This document shows, one piece after another, positions 1 through 8,297 of a stretch of 64,000 bases of DNA. Below the pieces are notes generated by a model. The model saw nothing but the letters and a program-made list of their open reading frames with translations. It did no database searches and was not told the DNA's origin. Where the stretch lies: the NCBI GenBank assembly GCA_002898275.1, contig BEIQ01000003.1, forward strand, positions 186,001 to 250,000, written 5' to 3'. This stretch comes from a bacterium HR40 (GTDB taxonomy: Bacteria > Pseudomonadota > Alphaproteobacteria > Geminicoccales > Geminicoccaceae). Made by a program: the position numbers and the translations under genes. Position 1 is the first letter of the stretch. The number at the start of each line of letters is the position of its first letter.

Positions 1-765
1 GCCTACGGCGGAGGTGCCCTCGATCGGCTTGCCGTCGGCGAACGGGTCGACCCCCTCGATGCCGGGCGGCGGCACCGCGTTGACGTCGATGGCAACGAGG
101 AGCTTCTTGGCCACCTGGAGATGACCCTTCGAGAGGATCTGGGTACCGGCGCGACCGGCTGCGAGGACCACCTCGGCGCGTTCGAGAATGGCGAGCTTCT
201 TGGCGTCGTCGCTGCCGTCCGCCGGTTCGAGGGCGACTCCGAAGCGCTCGCCGAACTGGTCCGCCCTGAGCGTCACCCGCTGCAGTCCATCATAGCCGAC
301 GAGGATCGCCCGGGCTCCGGCCCGCGCGGCGATCAGCCCGGCCGCGCTGCCCACCGGTCCGGTGGCACCGAAGACGGCGACCGTAGTGCCGCCGAGCGCG
401 CGCCCGAGCTTCGCGAGATAGCGCTCGGCTACCGCGACCATGGCAGCGGCTGTGGTGAAGGCCCCGGACGGATCGGCCATCACCGATATCTCGAAGTGCG
501 GCGGGACCATCGCCTTTTTCGCCGCTTCGAACATGTCGATCGCCAGGATCGGATCGCGGCCGCCGATCAAGAGCGCGGTGCGCCGGCCATCGCGCGGCGA
601 GCGGGAGAAGATCGCGTCCTGGACGAGCCCGGTGACCTCGCGCAGATCGACATCGGTATAGGGCGCCACCACATCGAAGCCGGCGTCGACCGCCATGTTG
701 ACGTCGAACGGGCTCACGTGTTTGAGGGGCGACACGAAATGGAGGATGTAGCGCTTCTCGGTCAT
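1..765 (-). CDS. mtdB: Methylene-tetrahydromethanopterin dehydrogenase MtdB, C-terminus cut by window edge
   Basis: Read on the reverse strand from the ATG at 763-765, an open frame of 255 codons runs off the left end without a stop. Its start, MTEKRYILHFVSPLKHVSPF, and the following DVNMAVDAGFD, QDAIFSRSPRDG, ADPSGAFTTAAAM and VAIDVNAVPPPGIEG are characteristic of MtdB, the NAD(P)-dependent dehydrogenase that oxidises methylene-H4MPT to methenyl-H4MPT in the cytoplasm. A Rossmann-type stretch, VAVFGATGPVGSAAG, lies near the middle. The family is about 290-300 residues, so some 40 residues are missing. It marks the tetrahydromethanopterin formaldehyde-oxidation pathway, which would handle the product of the XoxF enzyme encoded at 6.4 kb. 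It is transcribed away from the CitG-like gene at 829. Confidence 0.93.
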   Translation of the reverse strand, partial: MTEKRYILHFVSPLKHVSPFDVNMAVDAGFDVVAPYTDVDLREVTGLVQDAIFSRSPRDGRRTALLIGGRDPILAIDMFEAAKKAMVPPHFEISVMADPSGAFTTAAAMVAVAERYLAKLGRALGGTTVAVFGATGPVGSAAGLIAARAGARAILVGYDGLQRVTLRADQFGERFGVALEPADGSDDAKKLAILERAEVVLAAGRAGTQILSKGHLQVAKKLLVAIDVNAVPPPGIEGVDPFADGKPIEGTSAVG

Positions 766-828
766 CTTCCCGGAATCCTGTGTGGTGGGGCGCCCCGCGC
801 CGCGCTTTCCTAGCCAAGGCACCGGCGG

Positions 829-1701
829 ATGCAAGGGGGGGAAAGCCGGAGTGCGGTGGCGGCTGCCGCCTTTCTCGCCGCGTGCCGGCTCGAACTCGCT
901 GCCCCCAAGCCGGGCAATGTGCACCGTTTCGCTGCCGGGCACGGCATGACGGTGGCGGATTTCGAGGCCAGCGCCCTCGCCGCCGCTCCGGCGATCGCCG
1001 CCGGGCAGCCGGGGGTAGGGCTGCGGATCTTGGCCGCGGTCGAGGCCACCCGTCGCCGCGTCGGCCAGAACACCAATCTCGGCATCCTCCTGCTCTGCGC
1101 CCCGCTCGCCGAGGCGTTCGTGATCGAGGGGGCGCTTCCCGACCTCGAGCGCGCCACCCAGGAGGTGCTAGCCCGCCTCGATCGTACCGAGGCGAGCCAC
1201 GCGTTCCAGGCGATCCGGCTCGCCAGCCCGGGTGGCCTCGGCAGGGTCGCGCGCCACGATGTCGCGGCCGAGCCCGAGGTGTCGCTCGTCGAGGCGATGC
1301 GCGAGGCAGCCGGACGCGATCGCATCGCCTGGAACTTCGCCCACGGCTTTTTCGACATCTTCCGCCGCGGGCTTCCTTGGTGGCGCGAGGCACAGCGGAG
1401 CGGGCGCGAGGCGACTTGGGCTTGCGCTCAAGTGTATCTGCACTTTCTGGCGACCGTTCCCGACACCCACATCGCCCGCAAGCACGGGCATGCGATGGCC
1501 GAGACCGTTCGCCGAGAGGCCCGACCGCTCTGCCGTCGGCTGCGCCAAGCGCGAAAACCCGACCAGCTGCTCGACCAGCTCCTCGCCTTCGATGCCGCGC
1601 TCAAGGAAAAAGGGCTCAATCCGGGGACGAGCGCCGATCTCACGGTGGCGACGATCTTCGCGAGCCTCCTCGAGGATGCCGGCGGAGTCCGTCCAGCCTA
1701 G
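829..1701 (+). CDS. Triphosphoribosyl-dephospho-CoA synthase-like (CitG/MdcB family) protein
   Basis: This 290-residue protein carries the family signatures KPGNVH at residues 27-32 and GQNTNLGILLL at 79-89, plus a late IARKHG segment. CitG and MdcB make the triphosphoribosyl-dephospho-CoA prosthetic-group precursor of citrate or malonate lyases, but no lyase gene is near. Its divergent neighbour is mtdB, and relatives of CitG are known in the archaeal-type C1 gene clusters of methylotrophs. A role linked to the H4MPT branch is therefore an inference from context. The first ATG is used; a GTG eight codons on is possible. The stop overlaps the stop of the converging SoxYZ-like gene by a few bases. 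Confidence 0.82.
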   Translation: MQGGESRSAVAAAAFLAACRLELAAPKPGNVHRFAAGHGMTVADFEASALAAAPAIAAGQPGVGLRILAAVEATRRRVGQNTNLGILLLCAPLAEAFVIEGALPDLERATQEVLARLDRTEASHAFQAIRLASPGGLGRVARHDVAAEPEVSLVEAMREAAGRDRIAWNFAHGFFDIFRRGLPWWREAQRSGREATWACAQVYLHFLATVPDTHIARKHGHAMAETVRREARPLCRRLRQARKPDQLLDQLLAFDAALKEKGLNPGTSADLTVATIFASLLEDAGGVRPA

Positions 1702-2507
1702 GAGGTCGGCCCGATCTGCCAGCGTTCCTCGAACCTGCGGCCAGAGCTGTCCTCGACCACAGCGGTCAGGGTTCCGGGCTTCGCGGCGAGGAAATCGAAG
1801 ACGAAGGTCGGGTCTTCGGATAGGGAAATGTCTCCTTCGACGAAGAGGAGCGGCTTGCCGTCGAGCCGGATGTCCACCTTGGTGACATAATCCGGCGGGA
1901 TCCAGTTGCGGGTCACTTGGTCGATCTGCATACCGGTGTAGTTGGGATGGCCGATCTTGAGCTTGGCGCGGAGCACCCGACCGGGCTCGAAGGGATCGAG
2001 GAGCTCGAATTTCATGCGGCCGAGGCGTGCCATCGCCAGTTCTTTGTCCTTGAGGGCGGGCGCCGAACAGCCGCCCGCGGCCTTGACGAAGCGGTCGACG
2101 GCGAAGAGCGTGCCGCTCGCGGTCTCGGCCACGGCGTGCACCGGCGTATAGGCGTTGACCCGCACCCGTGTCTCGATGCGACCGACACCGGCCTCGGGAT
2201 AGAGGTGGAAGGTGGCTGCCACCGGCGCGGGATTGTTGTCGATGACCAGCCACAGCCGACGCACCGGATCGGCGGCGCTCGACGCTTCCGGCAGCAGCGC
2301 GATCTCGACGGGCACGGTCGCGGCATCGAGCGCCCGCGCCGGGGCCTCGAGACGCATCCGGGCGCTGCCGTCGGCGATCGCGCGGTCGGCGAACAGCATG
2401 GCCCGCACCGTGGTCCAGCTGTCCTCCGCCGCTCCGACCAGCCCGGTGGGCAGCGCGAGCGCCCCGAGCAGACCCGAAGCGAGCGCGAAGAATGGGCGTC
2501 TCTTCAT
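1698..2507 (-). CDS. Quinoprotein dehydrogenase-associated SoxYZ-like carrier protein
   Basis: The 269-residue product has a signal peptide (MKRRPFFALASGLLGALALP, then cleavage near GAAED), a SoxY-like beta domain and a SoxZ-like C-terminal domain in one chain. A single cysteine in the motif GGCSAP (Cys147) lies at the end of the SoxY-like part, where SoxY carries its substrate-binding cysteine. Fused SoxYZ-like carriers of this kind occur beside PQQ dehydrogenase genes, and xoxF lies 4 kb away. The start at 2507 gives a proper signal peptide; an upstream in-frame ATG at 2582 would place charged residues before it and overlap the preceding gene. The stop of the metallohydrolase gene lies only 5 bp before this start, so the two are probably co-transcribed. 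The bound substrate is unknown. Confidence 0.85.
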   Translation of the reverse strand: MKRRPFFALASGLLGALALPTGLVGAAEDSWTTVRAMLFADRAIADGSARMRLEAPARALDAATVPVEIALLPEASSAADPVRRLWLVIDNNPAPVAATFHLYPEAGVGRIETRVRVNAYTPVHAVAETASGTLFAVDRFVKAAGGCSAPALKDKELAMARLGRMKFELLDPFEPGRVLRAKLKIGHPNYTGMQIDQVTRNWIPPDYVTKVDIRLDGKPLLFVEGDISLSEDPTFVFDFLAAKPGTLTAVVEDSSGRRFEERWQIGPTS

Positions 2508-2512
2508 GCTCG

Positions 2513-3427
2513 TCACTCCCATTCGAGCTCCACATAGGCGGCCGTGACGTTGCGCCCGTGGTTCGGCTCCACGAGCTGCCAACCCGTGGGAGCCGGAACC
2601 GATGCTACCGCATTCGACAGCGGCGTGCCACGGCGAACGAGTTCGCGCACCGCCTGCTTCAGTCCCTCGAGATAGGCGCGCTGCGGGGCCAGCGCCTGTG
2701 GCCAGGCGACCGCCGCCGGCCCGTGCCCGGGCACCGCCCGCCTCGCCGGAATCCGCTCGAGCGCCGACATCGCGTCGATCCAGCCCACCAGGCTGCCGTC
2801 CACCACGGGCAGCCGTTCGACGAACAAGAGATCGCCGGCGAGGAGGGTACCGCTCGCGCGGTCGAGCACGGTCAGGTCGGTGTCGGTGTGGGCCGTGGGC
2901 CAGGCGGCGACCTCGAGGACGCGGTCGCCGAGGTCGAGCGTCAGGGGCGAACCGATCGCCACCCTGCGGCCGACCGCAGGCAGCTGCGGCTCCTCGAAAA
3001 TCGCGCCGAGGAGTTGCCGCATGTTGGCCACATAGGCGGGGGCGCGCGCCGCCAGCGCCTCGGCCAGGCGCTCATGGCCGACGATCACCGCCCCCGCCTC
3101 GGCGAACGCGCCGGCACCCAGCACATGGTCGGGATGGACGTGGGTGAGAATGAGCCAGCGCACCGGACGGTCGGTACGGGCTCGCACCGTTTCGAGCCAG
3201 TCGCGGCCGATGGCCGGGCTGCCTCCGGCATCGATCACGGCGACCGCTTCCCGGCCCACCACGAACGCGAGATTGGCGATACCGCCGCGGTTTTCCGGGG
3301 TGAAATCCTCGTGCGGTCCGACGTGGACATAGAGGCCAGGAGCGACCTCCTCGAGCGGGAGGACGGCGGCGGCTGCCCCAGCCGGGACCAGCAGCAGCAG
3401 AAGGGCGTAGGCGATCGACCCCGTCAT
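2513..3427 (-). CDS. Quinoprotein relay-type zinc metallo-hydrolase (SoxH-related MBL fold)
   Basis: A 304-residue exported protein with an N-terminal hydrophobic signal (MTGSIAYALLLLLVPAGAAA) and the metallo-beta-lactamase metal motif HVHPDH at residues 96-101. Further ligand candidates are the His in AHTDTDL, the Asp in AGDLLF and the His in VPGHGP. This matches the SoxH-related hydrolases annotated as quinoprotein relay-system zinc metallohydrolases, which accompany SoxYZ-like carriers and PQQ enzymes. It is periplasmic by inference. Its start codon overlaps the stop of the coiled-coil gene by four bases (3424-3427), so it is translationally linked to that gene as well as to the carrier gene downstream. 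The substrate is not known. Confidence 0.86.
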   Translation of the reverse strand: MTGSIAYALLLLLVPAGAAAAVLPLEEVAPGLYVHVGPHEDFTPENRGGIANLAFVVGREAVAVIDAGGSPAIGRDWLETVRARTDRPVRWLILTHVHPDHVLGAGAFAEAGAVIVGHERLAEALAARAPAYVANMRQLLGAIFEEPQLPAVGRRVAIGSPLTLDLGDRVLEVAAWPTAHTDTDLTVLDRASGTLLAGDLLFVERLPVVDGSLVGWIDAMSALERIPARRAVPGHGPAAVAWPQALAPQRAYLEGLKQAVRELVRRGTPLSNAVASVPAPTGWQLVEPNHGRNVTAAYVELEWE

Positions 3428-4245
3428 TGCCGGCCGAGAAGCTCCTGCGCCTTGCGCAGCCGCTGTTCGAGATAGCCCGCCTCGCGCCGCAGGACAGCGA
3501 GGCGGTTCTCCGCTTCCCCGAGCTCGGTGCGGCGCTCGCTGAGCCGCTGTTCGAGCTCTTCGATCTGCCGCACGAGGGCGACCCGATCGGCCTCGAGATC
3601 GCGTACGGCACGCTCGACCTCCGCCCAGTCGCGCTCCCGCTCACCCAGCACCGCGAGCCGTTCTCCTACGCGGGCGGCGAGCCGGCCGAGCTCGTTTTCC
3701 GCCGCCGCCACGGCGTCCCGCAAGCTGGCGAGCTTCTGTTCGAGGGACACTGCCGTCCGTTCGTGCTCGCCCAACACGGCGAGGCGCTGGTTGAGGCGCG
3801 CTGCCGCCTCCGCGAGCTGGGCCTCGAGGGCCTCGAGTTCGGCCTTCTTGCGGGCGAAGGTGGTCTCGATCGCCGCCACCTGGCGCTCGCGTTCACCCAA
3901 TACCGCAAGGCGCTCGTTGAGCTTCGCGGTGGCGGCCTCCAGCTTCGCCCGCACCTCCGCGAGATTGCCGTTCAACTGTTCGAGTTGGGCGCGCTCGGCC
4001 TCGAGCTGGGCGAGCCGCTCCTCGAGCCCTCGCACCCGCCCCTCGAGCTCGCTCTTCGCGGCAGAAAGCTCCTTGTTGGCAGTCTCGAGCTCGGCGATGC
4101 GCTGGCCGCTCTCGGCACGCAGCGCCTCGAGACTGCCGCGCGTCGACCACCAGCCGCCGAATCCGACGATCGCGAGGACCGCGAGGACGAGGGCGACGGC
4201 GAGCAGCCAGCGTGGAAGGGGGGCAGAAGCTTCGGCGGGTGACAC
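3424..4245 (-). CDS. Membrane-anchored coiled-coil protein with 42-residue RLAVLGE repeats (short paralogue)
   Basis: I do not recognise this 273-residue protein by name. Residues 1-11 are polar, 12-33 form one transmembrane helix (RWLLAVALVLAVLAIVGFGG), and from about 37 to the end it is a continuous charged coiled coil. The motif RLAVLGE with ER after it starts at residues 112, 154 and 196, exactly 42 apart, or six heptads. A looser RLAVLRR copy is at 248. The larger protein encoded just upstream (4341-6128) has the same anchor and repeat, so they are paralogues. The N-in, coil-in-periplasm topology is an inference. It overlaps the metallohydrolase gene by four bases, placing it in the quinoprotein-associated operon. 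It may be a scaffold or spacer rod. Confidence 0.85.
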   Translation of the reverse strand: MSPAEASAPLPRWLLAVALVLAVLAIVGFGGWWSTRGSLEALRAESGQRIAELETANKELSAAKSELEGRVRGLEERLAQLEAERAQLEQLNGNLAEVRAKLEAATAKLNERLAVLGERERQVAAIETTFARKKAELEALEAQLAEAAARLNQRLAVLGEHERTAVSLEQKLASLRDAVAAAENELGRLAARVGERLAVLGERERDWAEVERAVRDLEADRVALVRQIEELEQRLSERRTELGEAENRLAVLRREAGYLEQRLRKAQELLGRQ

Positions 4246-4340
4246 GGCATCCTCCCTGTGCGGAACGCAGCCGCGATCCTAGCGGCAGTGCGGCGCGACG
4301 GCGAGAGCCGAGGTGCCGCTCGTTCGGAAGCCGCCGTCGA

Positions 4341-6128
4341 TCACGCGCCAGGTGTGCCCGGGCCGCCGCTCGGAGCTGGCTCCCTCGGCTGCCCTCCTCC
4401 GGGCCCGGCAGCGCCCGGCGCCGGGAGGCTTCGGGGTGCGGGCGCCGCTGGCGCTGCGCCGGTCGGAGGGACGTCCGGCGCGCCACGCGCCGCGGCACCG
4501 AGCCGTTCGGCAACGAGCCGGGTCAGGAACTCGTATTCGGTGCGCAGCAGATGGAGGCCCTCGGCCAGCAATCGACGGTCCTCCAGCCGCGCCTCCAGCG
4601 CTGCGAGCTCGGCCGTCAGCTGGCCTTTGCGTTCGCCGAGCCGCGCGAGGATGTCCTCGAGAGCGCGCCGTTCGGCTTCGAGCTGCGCCGTTTGCCGTTC
4701 GCGCTCCGCTACCACCTCGGATGCCCGAGCTCGCAGGCGATCGAGCGCCTCTTGTCGGCGGGCGAGCTCGAGGGCCAGCTCCTCGCTCCGTTCGGCGAGG
4801 GCCATCACGCGGTCCTCGAGCGTCACCGCCCGTTTGCCGAGCTCGCCGAGATGTTCGGCTATGGGCCCCTTTTGCGCCAGTTCCCGGTCGAGGCGAGCCA
4901 CCTCGGCAGCGAGGGCTGCCCGGCGCGCCTCGAGGCCAGCGACGCTCTCGGCGAGCCGGGCGTGTCCGAGACGGGCCGAAACCTGCGCGAGCTCCTGCCT
5001 GCTGGTCGCCAGCCTCGCCTCGAGGTCCGCCAGCTCCTTCTGCCGCAAACGGGCGAGACGCTGCAGCTCGGCCAGCGTCCGGTCCGCGTCGTTCCAAGCC
5101 GTCAGTCTGTCGGCGAGTTCTCGCTGCGCCTGCGCGAGCCTTCGCTCGAGCTCGGCCCACGCCACCTCGCGCTCGGTCGCCAGGCGACGGACCCGCGCCT
5201 CCCGCCGTTCGGTCTCGCCCAGCACCGCGAGCCGCTCGTCGAGACGCTGGGACACCCGTGCCACCGCCTGTTCGACGGAGCCGAGCAGCGTCTGGCGGGA
5301 GGCGAGGGAGCGTTCGATATCGGCGAGCCGCCGCTCGTGCGCGCCGAGAACGGCCAACCGGTCGTCGAGTGTCGCGCGGGCGACGGCGATTCGCCGTTCG
5401 ACGGCCGCGAGCTCGCCTGCCAGAGCGATGAGATGGCGCTCGAGGCGGGCCACGTCGCGTTCCCGCTCGCCGAGAACGGCGAGCCGCGCGTTGAGGTGCG
5501 CGGTGACGCCCTCGAACTCCCGCCGGGCCTGGGCGAGGAAAGCGCGCAGGCGCTCGAGCTCCGCCCGGCTGGCGGCGAGTCGCAGCTCGGCCTCGCGCTG
5601 GGCCTGTCGACGCTCGGCAAGGCCCTCCTCGAGCGCGGCGAGCTCTTTCTCGAGCTGTTGGCGTCGCGCATCGACGCTGGCGAGGGCGCGCTCCGTCGCC
5701 GCCATCCGCCGCTCGGTCTCGCCCAGGACGGCGAGGCGCTGGCCGAGGCTGGCGGTGACGTCCGCCATCTGCCGCTCGAGGGCTTCGAGTTCCCGGCGCC
5801 TGCCGGCGAGGGTCGTCTCGACCGCTGCAATGGCCCGCTCCCGCTCGCCGAGGGTCGACAGTTTCGCGGCGAGCTCCGCCCGCGCTCGCTCCAATTCCGC
5901 CTGTATCGCGAGCCGCTCGCCATGGGCCGCTCGCTCGCCCGAAAGTGTGGCCTCGAGCCCCGCGACCTTCTCCTCGAGAGCCGCGACCTCCCGTGCGCTG
6001 CGCTCTCGGAGATCGGCGAGCTCGACGCGCGCGGCGACCCATCCCGCGAGGGCGACCAAGGCTATCACCGCGGTACCCGCCAGCAGCGCCTGGAGCGGGC
6101 GCGGCGCATTGCGCAGAGCCTCGAGCAT
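4341..6128 (-). CDS. Large membrane-anchored coiled-coil protein with 42-residue RLAVLGE repeats
   Basis: This 595-residue protein has a short N-terminus, one transmembrane helix at about 13-33 (LQALLAGTAVIALVALAGW), a coiled coil to about residue 545 and a Pro/Gly/Ala-rich tail of some 50 residues. The motif near RLAVLGExER begins at residues 131, 215, 257 and 299, with a variant KLSTLGERER at 89, a decayed copy at 173 and RLTAWNDADR at 341: one fixed 42-residue register. It is first in a leftward set that continues with its paralogue, the metallohydrolase and the SoxYZ-like carrier, and is divergent from xoxF. A GGAGGG ribosome-binding site precedes the ATG. I know no named family. SMC-like or myosin-like database hits would reflect coil composition only. 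Confidence 0.85.
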   Translation of the reverse strand: MLEALRNAPRPLQALLAGTAVIALVALAGWVAARVELADLRERSAREVAALEEKVAGLEATLSGERAAHGERLAIQAELERARAELAAKLSTLGERERAIAAVETTLAGRRRELEALERQMADVTASLGQRLAVLGETERRMAATERALASVDARRQQLEKELAALEEGLAERRQAQREAELRLAASRAELERLRAFLAQARREFEGVTAHLNARLAVLGERERDVARLERHLIALAGELAAVERRIAVARATLDDRLAVLGAHERRLADIERSLASRQTLLGSVEQAVARVSQRLDERLAVLGETERREARVRRLATEREVAWAELERRLAQAQRELADRLTAWNDADRTLAELQRLARLRQKELADLEARLATSRQELAQVSARLGHARLAESVAGLEARRAALAAEVARLDRELAQKGPIAEHLGELGKRAVTLEDRVMALAERSEELALELARRQEALDRLRARASEVVAERERQTAQLEAERRALEDILARLGERKGQLTAELAALEARLEDRRLLAEGLHLLRTEYEFLTRLVAERLGAAARGAPDVPPTGAAPAAPAPRSLPAPGAAGPGGGQPREPAPSGGPGTPGA

Positions 6129-6233
6129 GGCGACCCTCCCCGAACGGGTTATGGACCGTGGTAGCGCAAAACACCGTCACCGCCAATCGTTGCCGATCTC
6201 GCCCGATCGGGTGTGGCGACGCGCGAAAGGGTC

Positions 6234-6262
6234 TTGCACGTTTTCCTCGCGCTTCGTAAGAA
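6234..6262 (+). promoter_or_regulatory. Candidate xoxF promoter
   Basis: TTGCAC (6234-6239) and TAAGAA (6257-6262) are 17 bp apart and lie about 150 bp before the xoxF start, inside the 281 bp gap between divergent operons. A perfect 10 bp palindrome, CCCGATCGGG (6202-6211), lies just upstream and could bind a regulator. The assignment rests on consensus similarity only. Confidence 0.4.
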
Positions 6263-6409
6263 CGGGGCGCCGTCGCGGGCCACACGGTATCACCCCTCGG
6301 GAGGCGCCGCGCACATCGACGAGTCCCGAGAGAGGACCGCAACGGGTGAAGGCCTCTAGCCCGTCGTGCGTGATGGCTTGCGCGGATCACAACCAGGAGG
6401 CAGCAAACG

Positions 6410-8206
6410 ATGTCGAAGCTCTCGGTCGCTGCCGGCGTTGCGGCAATCGCCCTGCTCGCCGGCATGTCCTCGTCGGCCCAGGCGAATCAGGAACTGCTGC
6501 TGCTGCAGCAGAATCCCGCGTACTGGGTGATGCAGGGCGGCAACTACTATCACCATCGGTACAGCCAGCTCGCCCAGATCAATCGCGACAACGCCAAGAA
6601 CCTGGAAGTCGCGTGGACCTTCTCGACCGGTGTGCTGCGCGGTCACGAGGGCGGGCCACTCGTGATCGGCGATGTGATGTACGTGCACACGCCGTTCCCG
6701 AACATCGTCTATGCGCTCGACCTCAACGAGCCCGGCCGGGTGATTTGGAAGTACGAGCCGAAGCAGGATCCGAACGTCATCCCGGTGATGTGCTGCGATA
6801 CCGTCAATCGCGGTGTCGCCTATGCCGAAGGCAAGATCTTCCTGCACCAGGCCGACACCACCCTCGTCGCCCTCGACGCCAAGACCGGCAAGGTCCTGTG
6901 GCAGGCGAAGAATGGCGATCCCACGAAGGGTGAGACCGGCACGTCGGCGCCGCTCGTCTACAAGGACAAAGTGTATGTCGGCATCTCCGGCGGCGAGTTC
7001 GGCGTCCGCTGCCACCTGAGCGCCTACGACATCAATAGCGGCAAGCTGGTCTGGCGTGGCTACTCGATGGGCCCCGACAACGAAGTGCTCATCGATCCGG
7101 CCAAGACCACCGAACTCGGCAAGCCGGTGGGCAAGGATTCCAGCCTCAAGACCTGGGAAGGCGACCAGTGGAAGCTGGGCGGCGGCTGCACCTGGGGCTG
7201 GATCTCGGCCGATCCGGAACTCAACCTGATCTACTATGGCTCGGGCAACCCGGGCACCTGGAACCCCGTGCAGCGTCCGGGTGACAACAAGTGGTCGATG
7301 ACCATCTGGGCCCGCGATGCCGACACCGGCATGGCGAAGTGGGTGTACCAGATGACGCCCCACGACGAGTGGGACTACGACGGCATCAACGAGATGGTGC
7401 TGTTCGATGCCGAGGTGAACGGCAAGCCGCGCAAGCTGCTGTTCCACGTCGACCGCAACGGCTTCAATTACACCCTCGACCGCGTCACGGGTGAGCTGCT
7501 GCTCGCCGAGAAGTCGCACCCGTGGGTCAATTGGGCGACCCATGTGGACAAGGCGACCGGGCGGCCGCAGGTGGATCCGCGTTACTCGACCCACCACAAC
7601 GGCGAGGACGTGAACACCACCAACATCTGCCCGGCGGCCCTCGGCACCAAGGACCAGCAGCCGGTGGCCTACAGCCCGAAGACCGGCCTCATGTACGTGC
7701 CGTACAACACGGTGTGCATGGACTATGAGCCGTTCCGGGTGAGCTACACCGCCGGCCAGCCCTACGTCGGTGCTACCCTGTCCATGTATCCCGCACCCGG
7801 CGGCGACACCTTGGGTGCGATCGGCGCCTGGGATCCCATCAAGGGCGGCCACAAGTGGCTCAATATCGAGCGCTTCTCGGTGTGGTCGGGCGTGCTCGCC
7901 ACCGCGGGCGACATCGTGGCCTACGGCACCCTCGAGGGCTACTTCAAGGTGCTGGATGCCGATACCGGTCGCGAGCTCTATCGGTTCCGCACGCCGTCCG
8001 GCATCATCGGCAATGTCATGACCTACCTGCACGGCGGCAAGCAGTACATGGCCGTCTACTCGGGTATCGGCGGTTGGGCCGGCATCGGCTTGGCGGCCGG
8101 TCTCACCGAAGACACCGCTGGCCTGGGCGCGGTGGGTGCCTACAAGGCTCTCTCCAACTACACCCAGCTGGGCGGCCAGCTGACCGTCTTCACGCTCGGC
8201 GATTGA
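6410..8206 (+). CDS. xoxF: XoxF-type lanthanide-dependent PQQ methanol dehydrogenase
   Basis: The 598-residue periplasmic quinoprotein oxidises methanol (and usually formaldehyde) and passes electrons to cytochrome c. A signal peptide ends at about SSAQA-NQ. The adjacent-cysteine pair of PQQ alcohol dehydrogenases is at 128-129 (VMCCD). Metal ligands are Glu196 (SGGEFG), Asn280 (GSGNPG) and the catalytic Asp322 in WDYDG. Asp324, two residues after the catalytic Asp, is the extra lanthanide ligand that separates XoxF from calcium MxaF, which has Ala there. GGAGGC precedes the ATG. No xoxG cytochrome or xoxJ gene lies in the window. Divergent SoxYZ/metallohydrolase genes and mtdB nearby support a C1 role. 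Confidence 0.96.
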   Translation: MSKLSVAAGVAAIALLAGMSSSAQANQELLLLQQNPAYWVMQGGNYYHHRYSQLAQINRDNAKNLEVAWTFSTGVLRGHEGGPLVIGDVMYVHTPFPNIVYALDLNEPGRVIWKYEPKQDPNVIPVMCCDTVNRGVAYAEGKIFLHQADTTLVALDAKTGKVLWQAKNGDPTKGETGTSAPLVYKDKVYVGISGGEFGVRCHLSAYDINSGKLVWRGYSMGPDNEVLIDPAKTTELGKPVGKDSSLKTWEGDQWKLGGGCTWGWISADPELNLIYYGSGNPGTWNPVQRPGDNKWSMTIWARDADTGMAKWVYQMTPHDEWDYDGINEMVLFDAEVNGKPRKLLFHVDRNGFNYTLDRVTGELLLAEKSHPWVNWATHVDKATGRPQVDPRYSTHHNGEDVNTTNICPAALGTKDQQPVAYSPKTGLMYVPYNTVCMDYEPFRVSYTAGQPYVGATLSMYPAPGGDTLGAIGAWDPIKGGHKWLNIERFSVWSGVLATAGDIVAYGTLEGYFKVLDADTGRELYRFRTPSGIIGNVMTYLHGGKQYMAVYSGIGGWAGIGLAAGLTEDTAGLGAVGAYKALSNYTQLGGQLTVFTLGD

Positions 8207-8230
8207 TCCGCCGACAGCTGCGCAAAGGGG

Positions 8231-8265
8231 GGCCCGGCGCCTGCGCGCCGGGTCTCTTTTTCTTT
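8231..8265 (+). terminator. Rho-independent terminator after xoxF
   Basis: A perfect 8 bp stem, CCCGGCGC (8233-8240) and GCGCCGGG (8245-8252) with a CTGC loop, is followed by a T-rich tract (8253-8265). It lies 26 bp after the xoxF stop and separates xoxF from the next gene. Confidence 0.88.
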
Positions 8266-8297
8266 CCACCGTTTGCCGACCGTCGCGCGAGGTCCTC

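Noticed and set aside
3424-6128. Possibility that the coiled-coil proteins are SMC or chromosome-partition proteins.
   Set aside because: They have an N-terminal membrane helix and no ATPase head; similarity would be from coil composition only.
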